64,000 nucleotides of DNA from Aerococcaceae bacterium DSM 111022 (GCA_015863195.1 JACBXO010000002.1:124001-188000), one strand, 5' to 3'. Shown: positions 42,499-52,174, numbered from the stretch's first letter. The notes: generated by a model not told the origin, from the letters alone. Numbers and translations are program-made.

Positions 42499-42537
42499 CG
42501 TATAATAACTGCTTACTGATAACGGAGTTGTTATACG
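42499..42537. repeat. Palindromic repeat, hairpin 2
   Basis: CGTATAATAACT at 42499-42510 pairs with AGTTGTTATACG at 42526-42537 (one G-U). The second arm on the minus strand is the same CGTATAACAACTC motif as in hairpin 1. Confidence 0.75.
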
Positions 42538-42606
42538 TTTCACCATTTCGAACAGCTCTCCACTTTAAATGCTAAAATTCTTCCTACCCCACCCTAAAAC
42601 AAAAAA

Positions 42607-42635
42607 TCCCGAGCGCATCATCACTGCGTTCGGGA
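42607..42635 (-). terminator. Terminator of polC
   Basis: An 11-bp stem (TCCCGAACGCA / TGCGCTCGGGA in the RNA, one G-U) is followed on the minus strand by a U6 run. It is 13 bp after the polC stop. Confidence 0.9.
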
Positions 42636-42647
42636 CTCAAAATTAAA

Positions 42648-45600
42648 TTAAAATAGACTTAATTGATCTTCGTCCGGCATTCCTTCAAGGACACCATGTT
42701 CAGTCATATAAGCAATTATTGTTTTGGAAACTTTTCCACGTTTTTGTAAATCTTCTTTTGATAAGAATGGTGCTTCTGCACGTGCTTTGACGATTTGGTC
42801 TGCTACACTTCCCCCTAAACCAGGTATTGCTCTGAATGGTGGGATGAGTGAGTTGCCTTCAATAATAAAGTCATGTGCATCTGATTTATTTAAATCAATC
42901 ATTTGGAATGTGAAGCCTCGCTCTAACATTTCATTCGCTACTTCCAATTCAACGACTAAAGTTTTTTCAGTGTTTGTGGCATCGAAGCCTTTACCATTAA
43001 TTTCCATAATACGACTTTTTACGACTTCTTTACCTTGAGCCATTGCTACTAAGTCGAAGTCTTTTGCTCGTACTGAGAAATAAGTTGCATAATAGTAAAT
43101 TGGATGGTGAACTTTAAAGTAAGCAACACGTAAAGCCATCATAATATATGCAGCCGCATGGGCTTTCGGGAACATATATTTGATTTTCAAGCAAGAATCG
43201 ATATACCATTCCGGTACATTATGGGCACGCATTTCTTCTTGCCACTCTTCTGGAATACCACGACCTTTACGAACGTGTTCCATAATCTTAAAGGCCAGTC
43301 CATCTTCTAAACCATATTGGATCAAGGTTACCATGATGTCATCACGACAACCGATTACTTCTGAAAGTGGCACCACTTTATTACGAATCAACTCTTGGGC
43401 GTTTCCTAACCAAACGTCAGTACCATGGGACAGTCCTGAAATTTGTAGTAACTCTGCAAAAGTAGTTGGTTTCGTTTCAGCAAGCATGCCGCGTACAAAT
43501 CCGGTACCGAATTCGGGAACACCGAGTGTTCCTGTTTCTGAGAAGATTTGTTCAGGTGTTACACCTAAAACTTCAGTTCCACTAAAGATTTTCATAACGT
43601 CTTCGTCATCAAATGGAATGGACTCTTGGTCAATTCCACTCAAGTCTTGAAGCATTTTAACCATGGTTGGATCATCGTGACCTAAAATATCGAGTTTCAA
43701 CACATTCTCATCAATCGAATGGAAGTCGAAGTGAGTTGTACGCCACTCAGCTTTTAAGTCATCTGCAGGATATTGGATCGGAGTGAAATCAAAAACATCC
43801 ATATACTCTGGTATAACAATTATCCCGCCCGGATGCTGTCCGGTTGAACGTTTAACACCCTCAATACCTTCCGCTAAGCGGAGTCGTTCTGCTTGAGGAA
43901 TCATTTGACCGATGGCGTCGCCGTAGCCGCGGACATAGCCGAGTGCGGTTTTTGTGGCAACGGTAGTGATTGTTCCGGCACGGAAAACGTAATCTTCCCC
44001 GAACAACACTTTGGTATACGCGTGGGCGCGTGATTGGTATTCACCTGAGAAGTTTAAATCGATATCGGGAACTTTGTCTCCGTAGAAGCCAAGGAATGTC
44101 TCGAAAGGAATATCTTGGCCATCTTTATGCAGCGGTTCACCGCATTCGGGACAGGCTTTATCTTCTAAGTCAAAACCAGATCCGATTTCCCCTTTAGTGA
44201 AAAATTCATTGAAATAACAATTTGTACAATAATAATGCGGTGCTAATGGGTTAACCTCAGTAATTCCGGTCATTGTCGCGACTAAACTCGATCCAACCGA
44301 ACCACGGGAACCTACTAAATAACCGTCTTCATTACTTTTATGTACAAGTTTTTGAGAAATTAGGTAAATAACGGCGAAACCATTTCCGATGATACTCTTC
44401 AACTCTTTCTCGAGACGGGCTGTGACGATTTCTGGCAAATCAGGACCATAAAGTTCGTGTGCTTTGTCATAAGACATTTGACGAATTTCGTCTTCTGCCC
44501 CTTCGATTGTTGGTGAATAAAGTTCAGATTTTATAACTTCCACTTCTTCAATCATATCCGCAATCTTTTGAGGATTGTCAATGACTAATTCACGGGCCAC
44601 ATCTTCGCCGAGAAAGGCATACTCGCGCAGCATTTCGTCAGTCGTTCTAAAGTGCGCATCTGAAAAGTATAGCGTTCGATTCTGATTTTGCTTCATGGAT
44701 CGTTGTAATACTTCAGTGTAGATACCATCTTTTTGGTCAAGATAGTGAACATTTCCTGAAGCGACCACTAATTTACCGGAATCTTCGCCTAATTGAACCA
44801 TTTTTCGCATAATATCTTCTAAGTCTGACTCTGAAGATATCGTATCATTTTGGACTAATGGGAAATAATAACTTTTCGGCATCAATTCAATATAATCATA
44901 TTCTTCCACTAATTTGAGTGCTTGGTCATATCCTTTTTGCATCATTGCTGTAAAAACTTCACCTTGAGAACAAGCGGTTCCGAGTAATAAATCGTCTTTA
45001 TATTGATTCAATAAGCTTAAAGGTACACGCGGAACACCGCGGTAGAAGTATTTAGTGTTTGATTCTGATACTAATTTAAATAAATCTTTCAAGCCTTTTT
45101 GATTTTTTACAAGTAATGTTGTGTGATAAGGACGTGCTTGTTGGTAAGCATTCCCTTGACCTAACTGATCATTTAATTGATCATGGTAATTCATATCAAA
45201 TTGGTCTTTGGCTTGTTCTAAAAGTTTCAGCATTAAATATCCCGTTGCTTCTGAATCATAAACCGCACGGTGATGCTGATCTAATGATACACCGTAACGT
45301 TTTGCTAATGTATTCAATCGGTGTGATTTCAAGTCTGGGTTAACCGTTCTCGATAATTCTAAGGTATCGATAACAGGTAAAGTGGTTGGCTCTTTTCCGA
45401 TACGTTCGTAAGCTTTATTAATGAAACCAATATCGAAGCTGGCATTATGGGCCACTAAAATTGAACCTTCACTAAATTTGTAGAAGTCTTCCATTACTGG
45501 CGCTTCCTGTGGTGCTGCTTCGACTTGTGCATTCGTAATCGAAGTTAGTTCAGTGGTAAATGCAGAGATTTTCTGATTGGGATTAATAAATGTTTCAAAT

Positions 45601-46967
45601 GTATCAATCACTTCGCCGTCTTTCATTTTAACGGCTGCAAGTTCGATCATTTTGTCATAAACAGATGATAATCCAGTTGTCTCCACGTCAAAGACTACGA
45701 AAGTTGCGTCTTTTAATGGAATGTGTTGAGGATTGTAAGCCACTGTTTCTCCGTCATTTACAACATAGGCTTCCATTCCAAATAAGACTTTAATGTCATT
45801 CTTTTTACCGGCATGATAGGCTTTCGGGAATGCTTGAACACCGCCGTGGTCTGTGATTGCGACCGCTGGGTGGCCCCATTTAGCAGCTTGTTCAACAATT
45901 TGTTCGACAGAGTTTGTCGCATCCATGGGACTCATTTGTGAGTGGGCGTGGAGTTCAATTCGTTTTTGCCCTTCTGGTGCATTATCTTCACGGATGAATT
46001 TTGCTTTAATTTTACGGACAGATCTTGGACGAATATACAATTCCGATGAATAGTTGTCAGGGATTAGGTCCCCTTCTAAACGAATCCAGTCTCCTTTATT
46101 GTATAAAGCTAATTGATTGGCTTTAATACCGCGTCCGGTCATTATTTTAACTTGAACTGAACCTGAGTAGTCAGTGACATGCATAATCGATAATTGACCA
46201 CCATTACGTAAGTCTTTGACCTCTTTAGCAAAAACAAAACCTTCTGTTACGATTCTAAATTGACTTTCTGTTAATTCGGACATCGGTAAAATTAAAGCAC
46301 CATTTGGAATATCTTTACCAATTGGTTTCACATCAGAATCTTCTTCAATAACTGGTGCTTGTTGACGGCGCTCTTGAGCTTCTAAAGCTTCCATCGCTTC
46401 CATCAAACTTTTTTCGTCTTCTTCTTTTTGACGATTTATATGCGCATCCATTTCTTGATTACGTAAATCTTCATCAATTTTATATTCGATTTGTAAATTT
46501 TCAATACCGGCTTGTTTTAAACGCATCATAAATAATTCATGATACTTTGTCTCAATCGTATTTTTTACTTGCTCGTTGGATAATGAGATTGTTAATAGTC
46601 CAGACTCATACTGGTAATTAGCATGTTGCATAACTGATCTGATAAATGGTTTTTCATTTGCTAAAGCAGAATAAACCGCAAACCAATATGCTTGTATTTG
46701 TTCATCATTAATTTGGTCGTCTTCAAACTCCCACCAAATTTGAATGTCCGCAATATCACTAAATGCGTCAAACATTCTCAATTGGAATACTTGATACACC
46801 TCTGGATGTAAACGTGTCGGATTATGGAAATAGAATTCCCATTGCTTTTGACCGACGACTACATTTACTTCCTTGATTGTGACATCGGTTAAGGCCTCAA
46901 CGACTGAATCGTTATTAAAACCCAATTGTTGAAGTAACACTTCAAATAAATGTCTCTTGTCTGTCAT
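42648..46967 (-). CDS. polC: DNA polymerase III PolC (replicative, Gram-positive)
   Basis: The protein has 1439 residues. In order: N-terminal domain (1-215), OB fold (about 230-320), PHP domain split around the exonuclease (ELHAHSQMSPMDA near 335), 3'-5' exonuclease with FVVFDVETTG near 420 and HRAVYDSEATGYL near 563, second PHP half, a zinc knuckle CTNCYFNEF...CPEC near 920-950, polymerase active site PDIDLNFSGEYQ near 972, finger motif MFPKAHAAAYIMMALR near 1275 and a C-terminal helix-hairpin-helix. It is the main leading-strand polymerase with built-in proofreading. Confidence 0.98.
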   Translation of the reverse strand: MTDKRHLFEVLLQQLGFNNDSVVEALTDVTIKEVNVVVGQKQWEFYFHNPTRLHPEVYQVFQLRMFDAFSDIADIQIWWEFEDDQINDEQIQAYWFAVYSALANEKPFIRSVMQHANYQYESGLLTISLSNEQVKNTIETKYHELFMMRLKQAGIENLQIEYKIDEDLRNQEMDAHINRQKEEDEKSLMEAMEALEAQERRQQAPVIEEDSDVKPIGKDIPNGALILPMSELTESQFRIVTEGFVFAKEVKDLRNGGQLSIMHVTDYSGSVQVKIMTGRGIKANQLALYNKGDWIRLEGDLIPDNYSSELYIRPRSVRKIKAKFIREDNAPEGQKRIELHAHSQMSPMDATNSVEQIVEQAAKWGHPAVAITDHGGVQAFPKAYHAGKKNDIKVLFGMEAYVVNDGETVAYNPQHIPLKDATFVVFDVETTGLSSVYDKMIELAAVKMKDGEVIDTFETFINPNQKISAFTTELTSITNAQVEAAPQEAPVMEDFYKFSEGSILVAHNASFDIGFINKAYERIGKEPTTLPVIDTLELSRTVNPDLKSHRLNTLAKRYGVSLDQHHRAVYDSEATGYLMLKLLEQAKDQFDMNYHDQLNDQLGQGNAYQQARPYHTTLLVKNQKGLKDLFKLVSESNTKYFYRGVPRVPLSLLNQYKDDLLLGTACSQGEVFTAMMQKGYDQALKLVEEYDYIELMPKSYYFPLVQNDTISSESDLEDIMRKMVQLGEDSGKLVVASGNVHYLDQKDGIYTEVLQRSMKQNQNRTLYFSDAHFRTTDEMLREYAFLGEDVARELVIDNPQKIADMIEEVEVIKSELYSPTIEGAEDEIRQMSYDKAHELYGPDLPEIVTARLEKELKSIIGNGFAVIYLISQKLVHKSNEDGYLVGSRGSVGSSLVATMTGITEVNPLAPHYYCTNCYFNEFFTKGEIGSGFDLEDKACPECGEPLHKDGQDIPFETFLGFYGDKVPDIDLNFSGEYQSRAHAYTKVLFGEDYVFRAGTITTVATKTALGYVRGYGDAIGQMIPQAERLRLAEGIEGVKRSTGQHPGGIIVIPEYMDVFDFTPIQYPADDLKAEWRTTHFDFHSIDENVLKLDILGHDDPTMVKMLQDLSGIDQESIPFDDEDVMKIFSGTEVLGVTPEQIFSETGTLGVPEFGTGFVRGMLAETKPTTFAELLQISGLSHGTDVWLGNAQELIRNKVVPLSEVIGCRDDIMVTLIQYGLEDGLAFKIMEHVRKGRGIPEEWQEEMRAHNVPEWYIDSCLKIKYMFPKAHAAAYIMMALRVAYFKVHHPIYYYATYFSVRAKDFDLVAMAQGKEVVKSRIMEINGKGFDATNTEKTLVVELEVANEMLERGFTFQMIDLNKSDAHDFIIEGNSLIPPFRAIPGLGGSVADQIVKARAEAPFLSKEDLQKRGKVSKTIIAYMTEHGVLEGMPDEDQLSLF

Positions 46968-47074
46968 TTTAATCTCCTTTCGTAAATCATGTCTTACTAT
47001 TTTAACATGATTAAGAAATAATCGGGTTATAATATGATTATAATTCTAAACCCTGATTCTTGCACTAAAAAAAA

Positions 47075-47111
47075 CCGACTATTATCTATATTAACTATAG
47101 ACAATAATCGG
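47075..47111 (-). terminator. Strong terminator upstream of polC
   Basis: A 16-bp stem (two G-U pairs in the minus-strand RNA) with a 5-nt loop ends in a U8 run (A-run at 47067-47074). It separates the rseP transcript from polC. Confidence 0.9.
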
Positions 47112-47257
47112 ATATTTCGTAAACCATGCCATATTTTTAAAAGTATGGTGGTGTATATACAATAAATCATTGCACAATTAACAAGATTTAATGCAGTTTT
47201 CGTTTGCAATTAATATTATCTGAGTTGATCTATTAAAAATAAATCAAGCATGTTGGA

Positions 47258-47417
47258 GTAGCAAGGGCAATCATTGGCCATGATATTTGGATGAACTAGC
47301 GTATTAGAAGCTGTGCAAGCGAAGCGAGCAACAGATTCAATAGGTAGGAAAGTCCGAAGCTCTTCTCGAAGAGAAAGCGTAGGACGGTCCCATGGCAACA
47401 ATGATTGCCCTTGCTAC
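47258..47417. repeat. 160-bp element with perfect 19-bp terminal inverted repeats
   Basis: GTAGCAAGGGCAATCATTG at 47258-47276 is exactly complementary to 47399-47417. After a 2-nt offset a GCCATG/CATGGC pair continues inward. The interior is GC-richer than its surroundings and has its own small hairpin CTCTT-CTCG-AAGAG near 47361. It has no start-to-stop gene of believable length and no visible target duplication. It could be a MITE-like element or a long RNA hairpin. It lies 40 bp after the rseP stop. Confidence 0.75.
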
Positions 47418-47457
47418 GTAAATATGCGATTTTCTAAACTTTTTAAAAATCAATTTC

Positions 47458-48735
47458 CTAAAAGAACGCTCTTTGAATATCATTCCATGTCACAAGTACC
47501 ATCAAAATGACTAATAGTCCCACACCAATCATTGTGATAATCCCCTCAGTTGATTGACTGACTGGCTTACCGCGGACACCTTCGATGGCATTGAGGACAA
47601 TCTTACCGCCGTCAAGAGCAGGAATGGGCATCAAGTTGATAATCCCTAAGTTGGCACTCAAGTAAGCCATAAAACTTAAGATTGGAATAAATCCAAAATC
47701 AACTACTTGGCTGGTCATTTGCGCCATCGCAACTGGACCACCAAAGTTATTGACATTAAAGCCATTGACAATCATGCTGCCAATAACACCTAAAACGCCG
47801 GTAATAACGCCCCAAGTTGATTTAAAGCCATAAGTCAATCGTCCCATAAAACTTGAATCATAACGGTCGCCTTTAACGATACCAATTTGACCATATTCTT
47901 CATTCGTTTCTTCATCGACGACAGTCCCAATGGTTAAGTCGACTGTTTCCGTTGTATCACCGCGTTCAACGGTGACACTCACTTCTTCACCGGCATTAGC
48001 GTCAACAAAAGCAACCATGTCATTCCAAGTTTCAATCGTTTCATCATTTAAGCCAACAATGACATCGTCTTCTTGAAGCCCTGCTGCCATCGCCGGTGAG
48101 TCTTCAACGACACTTCCAACAATCGCTTCAGGCGAATTCATTGGGACACCCGGTAACATGAAACCAATAATTGTATAAACAATAGTCGACAAAATAAAGT
48201 TATTTAATGGGCCTGCAAAATTTGTTTTAAATTTTGACCAAGGACTCGCTGCTTCATAGCGCGCTTCATAAGGCGCCACTTCGATTAAGGTACCATCTCT
48301 TTCGATGATGGTGGCTTCTTTATCGACTTGGTAAGTAATATAATCAGACTGACCTGTTGGTAAAACTTCTAATGTCATATCATTCACTAAATCAGCCGCA
48401 TTAACACGAGCAGGTAACTCTTCTTGATCTAATGTATCCGATAAATTAATTTGTTGAACGATATTATTCTCATCTAAAGTTAAACCAATTTCCATTCCTG
48501 GTTCAATCTCATCTTCTTCATTCAGTCCAGCAAGGCGAACATAACCACCCATTGGTAACATTCGGACTGTATAAGTTGTACCGTCACCGCCTTGTTTAGC
48601 AAATAATTTCGGCCCCATACCTAGCGCAAATTCGCGGACTTTAATGCCAGCTTTTTTTGCAAAATAGAAATGACCAAATTCGTGAATGACGACAATAATT
48701 GAAAAGATAATTAAAAATACAATAATAGTTTTCAT
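47458..48735 (-). CDS. rseP: Site-2 protease RseP (RIP metalloprotease)
   Basis: The protein has 425 residues. The zinc motif HEFGH is at residues 18-22 in the first membrane helix; the PDZ domain (about 195-265) has VGSVVEDSPAMAAGLQEDDVI; the second active-site motif NLMPIPALDGG is near 368 in a later helix. Four membrane spans are seen. It cleaves membrane proteins, including anti-sigma factors and signal-peptide remnants such as pheromone precursors in enterococci (Eep). It is the last gene of uppS-cdsA-rseP. Confidence 0.96.
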   Translation of the reverse strand: MKTIIVFLIIFSIIVVIHEFGHFYFAKKAGIKVREFALGMGPKLFAKQGGDGTTYTVRMLPMGGYVRLAGLNEEDEIEPGMEIGLTLDENNIVQQINLSDTLDQEELPARVNAADLVNDMTLEVLPTGQSDYITYQVDKEATIIERDGTLIEVAPYEARYEAASPWSKFKTNFAGPLNNFILSTIVYTIIGFMLPGVPMNSPEAIVGSVVEDSPAMAAGLQEDDVIVGLNDETIETWNDMVAFVDANAGEEVSVTVERGDTTETVDLTIGTVVDEETNEEYGQIGIVKGDRYDSSFMGRLTYGFKSTWGVITGVLGVIGSMIVNGFNVNNFGGPVAMAQMTSQVVDFGFIPILSFMAYLSANLGIINLMPIPALDGGKIVLNAIEGVRGKPVSQSTEGIITMIGVGLLVILMVLVTWNDIQRAFF

Positions 48736-48744
48736 TAAAACCTC

Positions 48745-49539
48745 CTAACTCGTTAGTAAGTTAAACCAAATCCCAAATACTAAACTAGCAAATAGCACAC
48801 TATCAAAGCGGTCTAAAATACCACCGTGTCCTGGAATTAAGCTTCCTGAATCTTTCACTTGGAAATGGCGTTTATACGCTGACTCAACAAGGTCTCCAAA
48901 TTGACCCGTTAACGAAATGATAATCGTTAAAATAGTCATATGTAACCAACCACCTAATTGTGGGTCAAAGAATAACATATAAATACTCGTTGATAATACT
49001 GCTCCGGCAACTCCGCCAAGCATTCCTTCCACCGTTTTATTGGGTGAAACTTGAGGGGCTAATGGTGTTTTACCAATCTGACGACCAACAAGTAAGGCGA
49101 ATATATCAGTAACCCAAACGGCCATCAAGAAATAGACTAATGTCTCTAAGCCAATTGCACGTATTTCTGAAACTAAATTGAAACCTCGGCCGATATACAT
49201 CGCACCTAGCATAATAATAGAGGCTTGGGTGAAATTAAATTTGTGTGGTTTAAATACCGTGTAAATCAATAATGCTACCGCACATAAAAAATAAACCGAA
49301 GTCATATCAAATACTTGTATAAACTCGGGTAAATATGCTGTAGGAACTAATTGAGCAAAGAGCGCTAGCCCTCCAATTAAATAAGGGAATTTGCTTGTAA
49401 TGTCGGCCATTCTTAACAGTTCAAATAAGCCAATCACACCTAAAATTAATAAGAAATAAGTAAACCAAGTGCCTCCAATTAAAGCAAAAGGTAAGAAGAC
49501 AAAAAAGGCAATGAAACCAAAAATCACGCGTTCCTTCAA
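48745..49539 (-). CDS. cdsA: Phosphatidate cytidylyltransferase
   Basis: The protein has 264 residues with seven or eight membrane spans. The C-terminal signature GDLVESAYKRHFQVKDSG...PGHGGILDRFDS (about 212-245) is diagnostic. It makes CDP-diacylglycerol for phospholipid synthesis. The start is TTG at 49539, 7 nt after AAAGGTGG. It lies between uppS and rseP in a tight operon. Confidence 0.96.
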   Translation of the reverse strand: MKERVIFGFIAFFVFLPFALIGGTWFTYFLLILGVIGLFELLRMADITSKFPYLIGGLALFAQLVPTAYLPEFIQVFDMTSVYFLCAVALLIYTVFKPHKFNFTQASIIMLGAMYIGRGFNLVSEIRAIGLETLVYFLMAVWVTDIFALLVGRQIGKTPLAPQVSPNKTVEGMLGGVAGAVLSTSIYMLFFDPQLGGWLHMTILTIIISLTGQFGDLVESAYKRHFQVKDSGSLIPGHGGILDRFDSVLFASLVFGIWFNLLTS

Positions 49540-49557
49540 CTGTTAGCCACCTTTCTT

Positions 49558-50280
49558 TCAGAGTTTTCCATAGCGACGATTGCGGTCTGCATAACTATGT
49601 AAGGCAATTTCTAGATCTTCTGGCGTAAAATCAGGCCAAAATTTATCAACAAAGTAAAATTCACTATAAGCTAACTGCCATAATAAGAAATTACTTAATC
49701 GTTGTTCCCCGCTAGTGCGAATCATTAAGTCGGGATTTTGATATTTTCCAAGATTAGCTGTCTCTAAATAACTTGAAAATAAGTCAATATCGATATCTTC
49801 AACTTCGATTTCACCGTCTTTAGCTGCTTGAGCGATTTCTCTAGCTGCTTGAGTGATTTCATGTTGACTACCATAATTTAAAGCAATATTTAAAATCATG
49901 CCATCATTATTTGCCGTCTTCTCAAATGCTTCTTTCATCATGCCATGTGTTTGTTCTGGGAGACGTTTAATATCTCCAATTGTTTGAACTTTAATATTAT
50001 TTTCCATTAATTCTGGTAAATAATCATTGAAAAATTTCTTTGGTAAATTCATTAAATGGTTAACTTCTTCTTCCGGTCTTCCCCAATTTTCGGTTGAGAA
50101 AGCATAAATGGTTAATACTTTAATGCCCACTTTACTACTATGGCGCACTATTTCTTTGATCGTTTCTACACCTTTATTATGTCCGGCTATACGTGGTAAA
50201 AAACGTTTTTTAGCCCAACGCCCATTACCATCCATAATGATTGCAATGTGTTTGGGTAGTGTTTCTGGATTTAATTTCAT
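49558..50280 (-). CDS. uppS: Undecaprenyl diphosphate synthase
   Basis: The protein has 240 residues. AIIMDGNGRWAKKR near 13-26 contains the catalytic Asp; HNKGVETIKEI near 34; YAFSTENWGRP near 59; the C-terminal IRTSGEQRLSNFLLWQ near 188 and ELYF-type FYFVDKFWPDF near 208. It makes the C55 lipid carrier for wall synthesis. It leads uppS-cdsA-rseP; a TATAAT -10 at 50316-50321 lies upstream, without a clear -35. Confidence 0.97.
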   Translation of the reverse strand: MKLNPETLPKHIAIIMDGNGRWAKKRFLPRIAGHNKGVETIKEIVRHSSKVGIKVLTIYAFSTENWGRPEEEVNHLMNLPKKFFNDYLPELMENNIKVQTIGDIKRLPEQTHGMMKEAFEKTANNDGMILNIALNYGSQHEITQAAREIAQAAKDGEIEVEDIDIDLFSSYLETANLGKYQNPDLMIRTSGEQRLSNFLLWQLAYSEFYFVDKFWPDFTPEDLEIALHSYADRNRRYGKL

Positions 50281-50387
50281 TTAAACACCTCATCTAGTTA
50301 ATACTTTTACCTTCTATTATACATTAAAATTATCACAACTTATATATAATCAAGGTTTTTTCTCGCTGTTCTTAATTAAAGCATAAA

Positions 50388-50419
50388 AAAGCCCTAGATT
50401 CTATTTGAATCCGGGCTTT
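50388..50419 (-). terminator. Terminator of frr
   Basis: AAAGCCCGGATTC pairs with GAATCTAGGGCTTT (small internal mismatch), followed by a U-run. It is 9 bp after the frr stop. Confidence 0.88.
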
Positions 50420-50427
50420 TTCTATGA

Positions 50428-50985
50428 TTAGTTATTTAAGATTTCGTCTTCTTTTTCTTTTGCTAACTCATCAATTTGTTTTACAGCATTATCAGTTACT
50501 GTTTGAATTTGTTTTTCGTAATCTTTCACATCATCTTCCGTTAATTCATTTGCTTTTTCAAGCTTTTTAGCTTCATCAATTTGATCACGGCGGATGTTAC
50601 GGATCGCAATTTTAGCATTTTCAGCCTCTTTACCAACAACTTTTGTCAGTTCTTGGCGGCGTTCTTTTGTTAACGGTGGGATTGTTAAACGGATAACATC
50701 ACCATCGTTATTTGGAGTGATTCCGACATCACTTTGTAAAATTGCTTTTTCAATGTCTGTAATTGACCCTTTATCGTAAGGTGTAATTAATAACATTCTA
50801 GCTTCTGGAACTGAAATCCCTGCTAATTGGTTTAAAGGAGTTGGAACTCCATAGTAAAGTACTTGAACACGGTCTAAAATACTCGCGTTAGCTACTCCCG
50901 CACGAATTGAACCTAATTCACGTTGAAATGATTCAATCGATTTCTGCATACGGTCTTTCGTAGTATTAATAATCGTATCAGCCAT
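50428..50985 (-). CDS. frr: Ribosome recycling factor
   Basis: The protein has 185 residues with start ATG 50985 ([16 protein letters not shown]) behind AGGAGG; the longer frame upstream covers the promoter. Motifs: [15 protein letters not shown] near 26 and [13 protein letters not shown] near 130, from the two arms of the L-shaped protein. It splits post-termination ribosomes with EF-G. Confidence 0.97.
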   Translation of the reverse strand: MADTIINTTKDRMQKSIESFQRELGSIRAGVANASILDRVQVLYYGVPTPLNQLAGISVPEARMLLITPYDKGSITDIEKAILQSDVGITPNNDGDVIRLTIPPLTKERRQELTKVVGKEAENAKIAIRNIRRDQIDEAKKLEKANELTEDDVKDYEKQIQTVTDNAVKQIDELAKEKEDEILNN

Positions 50986-51342
50986 AATAAATAATCCTCC
51001 TACAATTTGTCTGTTAACGCTATTATAACACAAATTCAATCCGTTAAACAGTTGCAACATCACAAATGAGGAGATAATAAAACAAAATTATGAAAACTCT
51101 TTGAAAGTATACGGAGGTAAAAATAGTGTCCTTTGTCTTTAATACTATTACCAAAAACAAACGACATGTAGAGGAGCACTTTTAAATGAGTATAATCTTT
51201 CGATTCAAAAAAATAGCTGACCAGACACTTGAAAAACAACTCTCTAGCTATGATTGGTTAAATATTGACGCTCGTTTGAGCCGACTTTTCATCGGAGTCT
51301 GTTTAAATTTAATATTTACCATACTTTTCCTAAAACAAAAAA
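50986..51342. other. Gap between frr and pyrH
   Basis: The first part holds the frr promoter. On the plus strand two very short frames follow each other: GTG at 51126 behind GGAGGT (19 codons), whose TAA is followed directly by ATG at 51186 behind GAGGAG. The second frame runs 79 codons through the pyrH terminator. I would not call either a gene; they may be remnants of something. Confidence 0.4.
51022..51050 (-). promoter_or_regulatory. Promoter of frr
   Basis: On the minus strand TGTTTA, a 17-bp spacer and TATAAT with TGT in front (extended -10), about 30 nt before the frr start. Confidence 0.65.
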
Positions 51343-51363
51343 GACCGAACGCATTGTCCGGTC
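51343..51363 (-). terminator. Terminator of pyrH
   Basis: GACCGGAC and GUUCGGUC pair (one G-U) around a 5-nt loop, followed on the minus strand by a U6 run, 7 bp after the pyrH stop. Confidence 0.88.
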
Positions 51364-51369
51364 TAGATA

Positions 51370-52101
51370 TTATTCGCCTGCTTCGACTGTTGTTCCGATG
51401 TCTTCACCTAAAACAACGCGTTTGATATTACCTGGTTCGTTTAAGTTGAAGACAACTAATGGAATATCGTTGTCCATACTTAATGAACTTGCTGTTGAGT
51501 CCATTACTTTTAGGCCTTTAGCGATCACGTCTAAGTGAGTTAAACGATCAAATTTAGCAGCGTCTTTGTTTTCACGAGGATCTGCATCGTATACGCCGTC
51601 GACATTATTTTTAGCCATTAAAATAACGTCTGCTTCAATTTCAGCTGCACGTAATGCGGCAGTTGTGTCTGTTGTGAAGTAAGGGTTACCTGTACCTCCT
51701 GCGAAAATGACAACGCGTCCTTTTTCTAAGTGACGAATTGCTTTACGACGAATATATGGTTCTGCGATTTGGCGCATGTCTACGGCTGTTTGTACACGTG
51801 AAGCTACTTCATTCGACTCTAAAACGTCTTGTAAAGCTAATGCATTCATTACTGTTGCAAGCATTCCCATGTAATCTGCTTGAGCACGTTCCATACCCAT
51901 TTCTTCACCAATTGTTCCGCGCCAGATGTTTCCGCCACCAACAACGATTGCTACTTCAACACCTAATGCATGAACTTCTTTAATTTCGGCAACCATTTCT
52001 TTGATTGTTTCTGGGTTAATTCCGAAACCTTTGTCCCCTGCCATTGCTTCTCCACTGAGTTTAAGCACGACACGTTTGTATTTTACATTACCTTCAGCCA
52101 T
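51370..52101 (-). CDS. pyrH: UMP kinase
   Basis: The protein has 243 residues of the amino-acid-kinase fold. KLSGEAMAG near 14, [10 protein letters not shown] near 55 and [14 protein letters not shown] near 133. It phosphorylates UMP and is the usual partner of tsf and frr. The start follows GGAGG. Confidence 0.97.
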   Translation of the reverse strand: MAEGNVKYKRVVLKLSGEAMAGDKGFGINPETIKEMVAEIKEVHALGVEVAIVVGGGNIWRGTIGEEMGMERAQADYMGMLATVMNALALQDVLESNEVASRVQTAVDMRQIAEPYIRRKAIRHLEKGRVVIFAGGTGNPYFTTDTTAALRAAEIEADVILMAKNNVDGVYDADPRENKDAAKFDRLTHLDVIAKGLKVMDSTASSLSMDNDIPLVVFNLNEPGNIKRVVLGEDIGTTVEAGE

Positions 52102-52148
52102 TTTGACTTCCTCCTCGTAAATATGTTATCTAACTAATCCATAAAAAT

Positions 52149-52164
52149 AGCCCCATAAGGGGCT
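52149..52164 (-). terminator. Terminator of tsf
   Basis: AGCCCC and GGGGCT with a TTAT loop, followed by AUUUUUAU on the minus strand; 10 bp after the tsf stop. Confidence 0.85.
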
Positions 52165-52174
52165 AAGTTAAAAA

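Noticed and set aside
47258-47417. RNase P RNA (rnpB), because of GATTCAATAGGTAGGAAAG and TCC
   Set aside because: The similarity is limited to a few bases. The element is far too short and lacks the conserved 3' ACAGAA-type core; its dominant feature is the 19-bp terminal inverted repeat.
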